Part shown: piece by piece, positions 6,558 to 9,655 of the stretch | Numbering within the stretch: position 1 is the stretch's first letter | Layout: each line of letters starts with the position of its first letter | From: Methanosarcinales archaeon | GTDB taxonomy: Archaea; Nanobdellota; Nanobdellia; Woesearchaeales; CG1-02-33-12 | Direction of reading: 5' to 3' | DNA: 9,655 bases | Assembly (NCBI GenBank): GCA_017610505.1 | Contig: JAFCBX010000017.1 | Coordinates: 1-9,655, forward strand | The notes under the pieces: model-generated | Seen by the model: the letters and a program-made list of their open reading frames with translations, nothing else | Told to the model about the DNA's origin: nothing | Database searches by the model: none | Translations under genes and position numbers: made by a program

Positions 6558-6980
6558 ATGTTCATTGTTGTAATTGTTTTAATTTTCCTGTTTTTGCTTA
6601 ATAAAAAAAAGAGGGAATGGGCATTGCCTTTAGGATTAGGCATCATTTTTTCTTACATTATAAGTTATGTGTTAAAGTTCATAATAGCAAGGCCCAGGCC
6701 TTTAGGAATATCAATGAACTTTTTATTCAACCTTCCAGATTACTCTTTTCCAAGCGCACATGCAGCTGTTGCGTTTGCAATGCTCCCAATACTAAATAAG
6801 GAGCACCCAACGGGAAGATGGCTCTGGATAATATTTGTTTCATTTATAGCATTCAGCAGGGTTTATATAAGTGTACACTATCTAAGTGATGTTATAGCAG
6901 GAGCATTCATAGGATATTTTGTAAGTGCCTTTATGATAAAGCTAAAAAATAAAAAATGGAAATTAACAGGTTTGAGGTAA
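6558..6980 (+). CDS. PAP2-family membrane phosphatase (coordinates from first ATG; true start probably 6408 or 6417)
   Basis: Dephosphorylates a lipid phosphate or pyrophosphate at the membrane. All three catalytic motifs are present (numbered from the ATG at 6558): KX6RP as K40...R47-P48, PSAH as P65-S66-A67-H68 (Ala replaces the common Gly), and SRX5HX3D as S100-R101...H107...D111. H68 and H107 are the likely acid/base and nucleophile. Counting from this ATG gives only 140 residues and loses the first membrane helix; the same frame is open upstream and encodes it (see the separate extension entry). The 3' end overlaps the next gene, a polyprenol/dolichol kinase-like protein, by 25 bases, indicating translational coupling. 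In archaea a polyprenyl or dolichyl pyrophosphate substrate is plausible given that neighbour; archaetidylglycerol phosphate is an alternative. Family identity is certain, substrate is inferred. Confidence 0.93.
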   Translation: MFIVVIVLIFLFLLNKKKREWALPLGLGIIFSYIISYVLKFIIARPRPLGISMNFLFNLPDYSFPSAHAAVAFAMLPILNKEHPTGRWLWIIFVSFIAFSRVYISVHYLSDVIAGAFIGYFVSAFMIKLKNKKWKLTGLR

Positions 6981-7549
6981 GAAGGCAGGCATTCCACATA
7001 TGCCTTGGACTGGCAATTATTATTCTGTTAATTAATAATATATTAAATTCATTAATATTGTTTATTATACTTATTGCTGGAATTCTAATCTCTATTCTTA
7101 GCAGGAAATTTAAGATTCTAGGAATCTTTTTTTTTCTAAAAATATTTGAAAGAAAGGATGTATTAAAAACATTTCCAGGAAAAGGGACCATCTCTTTTTT
7201 AGTGGGATGTTTACTTGTTCTTCAGCTGTTTGAGAGGGATATTGCACTTGCATCAATAATGATATTAACATTTGGTGATTCAGTTTCACATTTATTTGGC
7301 TGGCATTTTGGAAGGAAAAAACATCCCCTTAACTGCCTTAAATCAATAGAAGGGAATATTGCCGGAGGCATCACTGGATTTCTTGGAGCAATGTTTTTTG
7401 TAAGCCCATTACCAGCTTTATTGGCATCATTCGGGGCAATGACAGCAGAAGCAGTTGAATTAAAGATGAATAATAAGATAATTGATGATAATGTAATTGT
7501 TCCGCTTGTAGCAGGAACTATAATTTATTTAATGAGAATATACTTTTAA
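6956..7549 (+). CDS. CTP-dependent polyprenol/dolichol kinase-like protein (Sec59/DGK1/VTE5 family, COG0170)
   Basis: A 197-residue polytopic membrane protein expected to phosphorylate a membrane alcohol (dolichol, polyprenol or similar) with CTP. Family signposts in order: RRQAFHICLGL at 9-19; PGKGTISFLVG at 74-84; the nucleotide-site region FGDSVSHLFGWHFG at 106-119; KSIEGNIAGG at 129-138; and AEAVE ... IDDNVIVPL at 164-184 with D177-D178-N179. The family also includes phytol and diacylglycerol kinases and is distantly related to CDP-diglyceride synthases, so the substrate is not fixed by sequence. The ATG at 6956 lies inside the PAP2 3' end (25-base overlap); the conserved RRxxFH begins eight residues later, so a downstream start is unlikely. 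No strong ribosome binding site is visible, consistent with coupled translation. Together with PAP2 it suggests recycling of a lipid glycan carrier. Confidence 0.88.
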   Translation: MEINRFEVRRQAFHICLGLAIIILLINNILNSLILFIILIAGILISILSRKFKILGIFFFLKIFERKDVLKTFPGKGTISFLVGCLLVLQLFERDIALASIMILTFGDSVSHLFGWHFGRKKHPLNCLKSIEGNIAGGITGFLGAMFFVSPLPALLASFGAMTAEAVELKMNNKIIDDNVIVPLVAGTIIYLMRIYF

Positions 7550-7550
7550 A

Positions 7551-8567
7551 CTAATCCACAAGCCAAACCTTTCCATCTGAAACAACAACTCTTACTTTTT
7601 GGTTAACTTTGAATTTCCTGTTCTTGATATTTTCTGGCTTTACAGACTGAAATGTCTCTGGGTGCAGTATCTCAACATGCGGAAAGACCAGTGAAACCAT
7701 TGTTTCCTTAATCTCTTCAGCAGCCCTTACCCTAATCTGTTTTGGCATTATTGATTTTTTCTTTCCTGTTTTTATGTTGACAGCTGTGATATTCCTGTCA
7801 ATGTTTCTTACCTTGAAAAGCTCATCATCTATCTTTAGAATATCTCCTTTCCTGAATTTTGACTGCCTGAAAAGAACATTTATCCTGTAAATATCCCTGC
7901 TTCTCTGCTTGTCTCTTGAGAACAATTTTTTGCTGGCCTTTGTCTCACCGCCAAACTTGTTCAATAGCTCTCTGGAAAGCTCATGTATATAGCCCCTTTT
8001 TGTCAGGTAAATGTCAAATCCATTCCTGACTTTTAATTTTTTAGTTATAAAGATGCCCCTTTGGTTTTGTTTCGTGGCTTCATTAACAGCATAATCTATG
8101 ACCTCTTCATCAACATCCCTTAATTGTAGTATGCCCTCAAAATAACCGCTTTTATGCCTGCTGCACCTTGGGCAAAGAATAAATATTACTTTTACTGGAA
8201 GAACATATTCCTCTTTCAAAACTGTTTTTTTGCCAGGATAAGTGCCAAAAACAGTAATTTCTGTTTGAATGTTTATTTTTACATTTGGTCCCTCCTTGTA
8301 TTTTGGGATTACTGGCCTAAGCTTAAACGAATTTATTTTAGCATCATCATTAAATACCAATCTTTTTTGCACAATATCTTTGACTACATTCTCGAGTTTT
8401 CTAAACCCAGTCCATTTCCCCTTAGAGAAGTATCTATGGCAAAAGAAACATACAAGAATCTTTACAGGCTTAAAAGATATTAATAGAGGGTTTTTATTTT
8501 GATAGCATTCTTTACAAAGATTATCCAAAAATATTTCTTTTTTTCCACACTTAGTGCATAATTCCAT
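7551..8567 (-). CDS. nmd3: NMD3 family protein (60S/50S subunit-associated, COG1499)
   Basis: Archaeal homologue of eukaryotic Nmd3, the large-subunit nuclear export adaptor; in archaea, which lack a nucleus, a role in late large-subunit assembly or ribosome binding is presumed. The 338 residues begin with zinc-binding pairs C4-x2-C7 and C18-x2-C21, then C40-x2-C43, and later C132-x2-C135 followed by GYFEGILQLR (141-150), the characteristic NMD3 block. The C-terminal half is basic and beta-rich, fitting the domains that contact ribosomal RNA. The ATG is preceded at the expected distance by a minus-strand TATA box and no Shine-Dalgarno motif, so the mRNA is probably leaderless. The gene converges on the kinase gene with one base between stop codons and diverges from the signal peptidase gene. 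Family identity is secure. Confidence 0.93.
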   Translation of the reverse strand: MELCTKCGKKEIFLDNLCKECYQNKNPLLISFKPVKILVCFFCHRYFSKGKWTGFRKLENVVKDIVQKRLVFNDDAKINSFKLRPVIPKYKEGPNVKINIQTEITVFGTYPGKKTVLKEEYVLPVKVIFILCPRCSRHKSGYFEGILQLRDVDEEVIDYAVNEATKQNQRGIFITKKLKVRNGFDIYLTKRGYIHELSRELLNKFGGETKASKKLFSRDKQRSRDIYRINVLFRQSKFRKGDILKIDDELFKVRNIDRNITAVNIKTGKKKSIMPKQIRVRAAEEIKETMVSLVFPHVEILHPETFQSVKPENIKNRKFKVNQKVRVVVSDGKVWLVD

Positions 8568-8589
8568 ACTATAATAGAAATAGTAGTTG

Positions 8590-8595
8590 TATAAA
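8590..8595 (-). promoter_or_regulatory. TATA box for a leaderless nmd3 transcript
   Basis: On the minus strand ATTATTTATACAAC contains TTTATA centred about 26 nt before the ATG at 8567. The intervening sequence has no Shine-Dalgarno motif, so transcription probably begins at the start codon. The divergent 88-base gap also carries the signal peptidase promoter. Confidence 0.6.
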
Positions 8596-8623
8596 TAATT
8601 ATTTGATTTATTAAAACCGATAG

Positions 8624-8631
8624 TTTTTTAT
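8624..8631 (+). promoter_or_regulatory. Probable TATA box for the signal peptidase transcript
   Basis: TTTTTTAT, preceded by AAAACCGATAG, is centred about 28 nt before the ATG at 8656. It is a weaker match than the other boxes, but the distance again predicts a leaderless or nearly leaderless mRNA. No Shine-Dalgarno motif lies in TTTAAAACCTCACCCT before the start. Confidence 0.45.
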
Positions 8632-8655
8632 TTCTTTTGTTTAAAACCTCACCCT

Positions 8656-9291
8656 ATGGGAAAAAGAGACTTAAAAAAAACATGGAAAAAATTGTGGCAC
8701 TTTATATGGGAAGACAACAGCATATGGAGCTGGATTGTTAATATTATACTTGCATTTATTCTTATAAAATATATTATATACCCTGGGCTTGGTCTTGCTT
8801 TAGGAACCTCATACCCAATAGTTGCAGTTGTTAGTGATAGTATGGAGCATAATTATGATTTTGATACATGGTGGCAAAACAGCGAAGAGTATTATTCAGG
8901 CATTGGAATAGTAGAAAGTTCATTTGAGAAATTTCCATTGAAGAATGGCTTTAATAAGGGAGATATAATGATTCTCTGGAGAGCAAATCATAACAATATT
9001 AACATAGGAGATGTAATTGTGTTCCAAAGTGCCAGAACAAATCCAAAACCAGACCCAATAATCCACAGGGTGATTATCATAGAAGAAAAGGATGGTATTA
9101 TAACATATCAGACTAAAGGAGATAACTACCTTACTAATCGCCGCCAGATTAATGGATGTTTTCAAGATGGCTGCATTTATGAGTCAGATATCAAGCAAAA
9201 CCAGGTATTAGGCAAGGCTGTTTTTAAGGTTCCTTATCTTGGTTACATTAAAATATGGTTTGTTGACTTATTGAAAGTTTTTATTAAATAG
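8656..9291 (+). CDS. Signal peptidase I, archaeal/ER type (S26B)
   Basis: Removes signal peptides from exported proteins at the outer face of the membrane. After a basic N-terminus there is one membrane helix (about 27-50), then the catalytic region. PIVAVVSDSME places the nucleophile at S62. PIIHRVI gives H137 in place of the bacterial Lys, and TKGDNYLTN gives D156, so the triad is Ser-His-Asp as in Sec11. GDVIVFQS (118-125) is the conserved strand before the His box. About 35 residues rich in Trp, Tyr and acidic groups (roughly 66-101, starting YDFDTWWQNSEEYY) are inserted between the Ser box and GDIMIL; compact archaeal members have a much shorter link here. I recall similar insertions in DPANN sequences but cannot verify this. 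The gene is followed ten bases after its stop by the TFS gene, with which it likely forms an operon. Confidence 0.94.
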   Translation: MGKRDLKKTWKKLWHFIWEDNSIWSWIVNIILAFILIKYIIYPGLGLALGTSYPIVAVVSDSMEHNYDFDTWWQNSEEYYSGIGIVESSFEKFPLKNGFNKGDIMILWRANHNNINIGDVIVFQSARTNPKPDPIIHRVIIIEEKDGIITYQTKGDNYLTNRRQINGCFQDGCIYESDIKQNQVLGKAVFKVPYLGYIKIWFVDLLKVFIK

Positions 9292-9296
9292 GAGGT
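9290..9296 (+). promoter_or_regulatory. Strong Shine-Dalgarno motif of the TFS gene, overlapping the upstream stop codon
   Basis: AGGAGGT begins with the last two bases of the signal peptidase TAG stop and lies five bases before the ATG at 9302. It is the strongest ribosome binding site in the window and belongs to an internal operon gene. Confidence 0.85.
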
Positions 9297-9301
9297 AAAA
9301 A

Positions 9302-9619
9302 ATGTTTTGTCCAAAATGTGGGTCTCTATTATTACCAAAGAAAGTAGATGGCAAGAGAGTAATGGCATGTTCCTCATGTAGCTATACAAGTAAAGACCTT
9401 GAAAAAAGCAAGATTATTGAGAAAACATTAAAGGAAAAGGAAATTGATGTTGTAGAAGATGATGGCTCAAAAAGCCTTCCAATAATGGATGCAGAATGCC
9501 CTAAGTGCGGAAACAAAAAGGCATATTATTGGCTTGTCCAAACAAGGGCAGGAGATGAACCTGAAACAAAATTCCTTAAATGTACAAAATGCAAACATAT
9601 CTGGCGGGATTATAGTTAG
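9302..9619 (+). CDS. tfs: Transcription factor S (TFIIS/RPB9-like RNA polymerase subunit M)
   Basis: Stimulates RNA cleavage by backtracked archaeal RNA polymerase so that elongation can resume. The 105-residue length is typical. The N-terminal zinc ribbon has C3-x2-C6 and C23-x2-C26 (FCPKCGSLL ... CSSCSY); a charged linker covers about 28-60; the C-terminal ribbon has C66-x2-C69 and C94-x2-C97. Between the last Cys pairs is QTRAGDEPETKF, whose D85-E86 is the acidic tip inserted in the polymerase active site, so this is an active cleavage factor rather than an inhibitory paralogue. The end HIWRDY matches the family's WR(D/E)Y signature. It follows the signal peptidase gene with a strong AGGAGGT ribosome binding site; the next ATG directly abuts its TAG stop. 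Confidence 0.95.
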   Translation: MFCPKCGSLLLPKKVDGKRVMACSSCSYTSKDLEKSKIIEKTLKEKEIDVVEDDGSKSLPIMDAECPKCGNKKAYYWLVQTRAGDEPETKFLKCTKCKHIWRDYS

Positions 9620-9655
9620 ATGAAAAACATAAAACAAGGAATTATTAAAGTTATT
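9620..9655 (+). CDS. Start of a further ORF, cut by window edge
   Basis: An ATG immediately after the TFS stop opens a frame of twelve codons to the end of the window (MKNIKQGIIKVI). The abutting stop and start suggest a third gene in the operon with coupled translation. No clear Shine-Dalgarno motif is visible and the fragment is too short to identify a family. Confidence 0.4.
   Translation, partial: MKNIKQGIIKVI

Noticed and set aside
6931..7191. 86-codon minus-strand open frame
   Set aside because: It is antisense to the PAP2/kinase junction and the conserved first part of the kinase. It is a by-product of AT-rich membrane-protein codons.
8154..8502. Two plus-strand open frames of 77 and 109 codons
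   Set aside because: Both lie antisense to the zinc-binding N-terminal half of nmd3, which is a recognisable conserved protein. Their translations show no coherent motif.

Overview
The window is AT-rich archaeal DNA. Four genes are of archaeal or archaeal/eukaryal type: a class I CCA-adding enzyme, an NMD3 homologue, an S26B signal peptidase with a Ser-His-Asp triad, and a TFS-type transcript cleavage factor. Start-proximal promoters are archaeal TATA boxes. Lineage can only be inferred. The pilin-like N-terminus (KKAQIQGQVF), the Cys-rich lipoproteins carrying S-layer-type domains, and the enlarged signal peptidase resemble proteins of DPANN archaea (Woesearchaeota/Pacearchaeota-like), so a DPANN genome fragment is the best guess.

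Layout from left to right. (1) Positions 1-855, minus strand: the N-terminal 285 residues of a secreted lipoprotein with a DUF3160-like domain, cut by the window edge. (2) 856-1056: a divergent intergenic region with two TATA boxes, a short direct repeat and a small palindrome. (3) 1057-2301: CCA tRNA nucleotidyltransferase. (4) 2344-2838 and 2872-5904: a surface pair, namely a type IV pilin-like protein followed 33 nt later by a 1010-residue multidomain lipoprotein (Cys-rich repeats, S-layer-type domains, an EF-hand/dockerin-like loop, a DNRLRE/CBM96-like beta domain and a C-terminal Cys cluster). (5) 5959-7549: a tightly packed membrane operon of a small multidrug-export-family protein, a PAP2 phosphatase and a CTP-dependent polyprenol/dolichol kinase-like protein. 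(6) 7551-8567, minus strand: NMD3, whose stop codon lies one base from that of the kinase. (7) 8656-9619: signal peptidase I and transcription factor S. The first codons of another ORF begin at 9620.

How the genes fit together. PAP2 phosphatases remove phosphate from polyprenyl (pyro)phosphates and Sec59-type kinases phosphorylate polyprenols with CTP. Side by side they look like a lipid-carrier recycling module for surface glycosylation, which is an inference from gene order. The two lipoproteins, the pilin-like protein and the signal peptidase also concern the cell envelope, although the signal peptidase is not co-transcribed with them.

Two structural points stand out. First, five genes have a TATA box centred about 25-28 nt before the start codon, which predicts leaderless mRNAs. 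Two others (855 minus, 9302 plus) have good Shine-Dalgarno motifs instead. Second, the PAP2 gene has no usable ATG, GTG or TTG early enough to include its conserved N-terminal helix. It probably starts at a non-canonical ATT (6408) or ATA (6417) overlapping the end of the upstream gene. I saw no CRISPR, tRNA, rRNA or mobile element, and most of the window is conserved cellular gene content rather than a new system.
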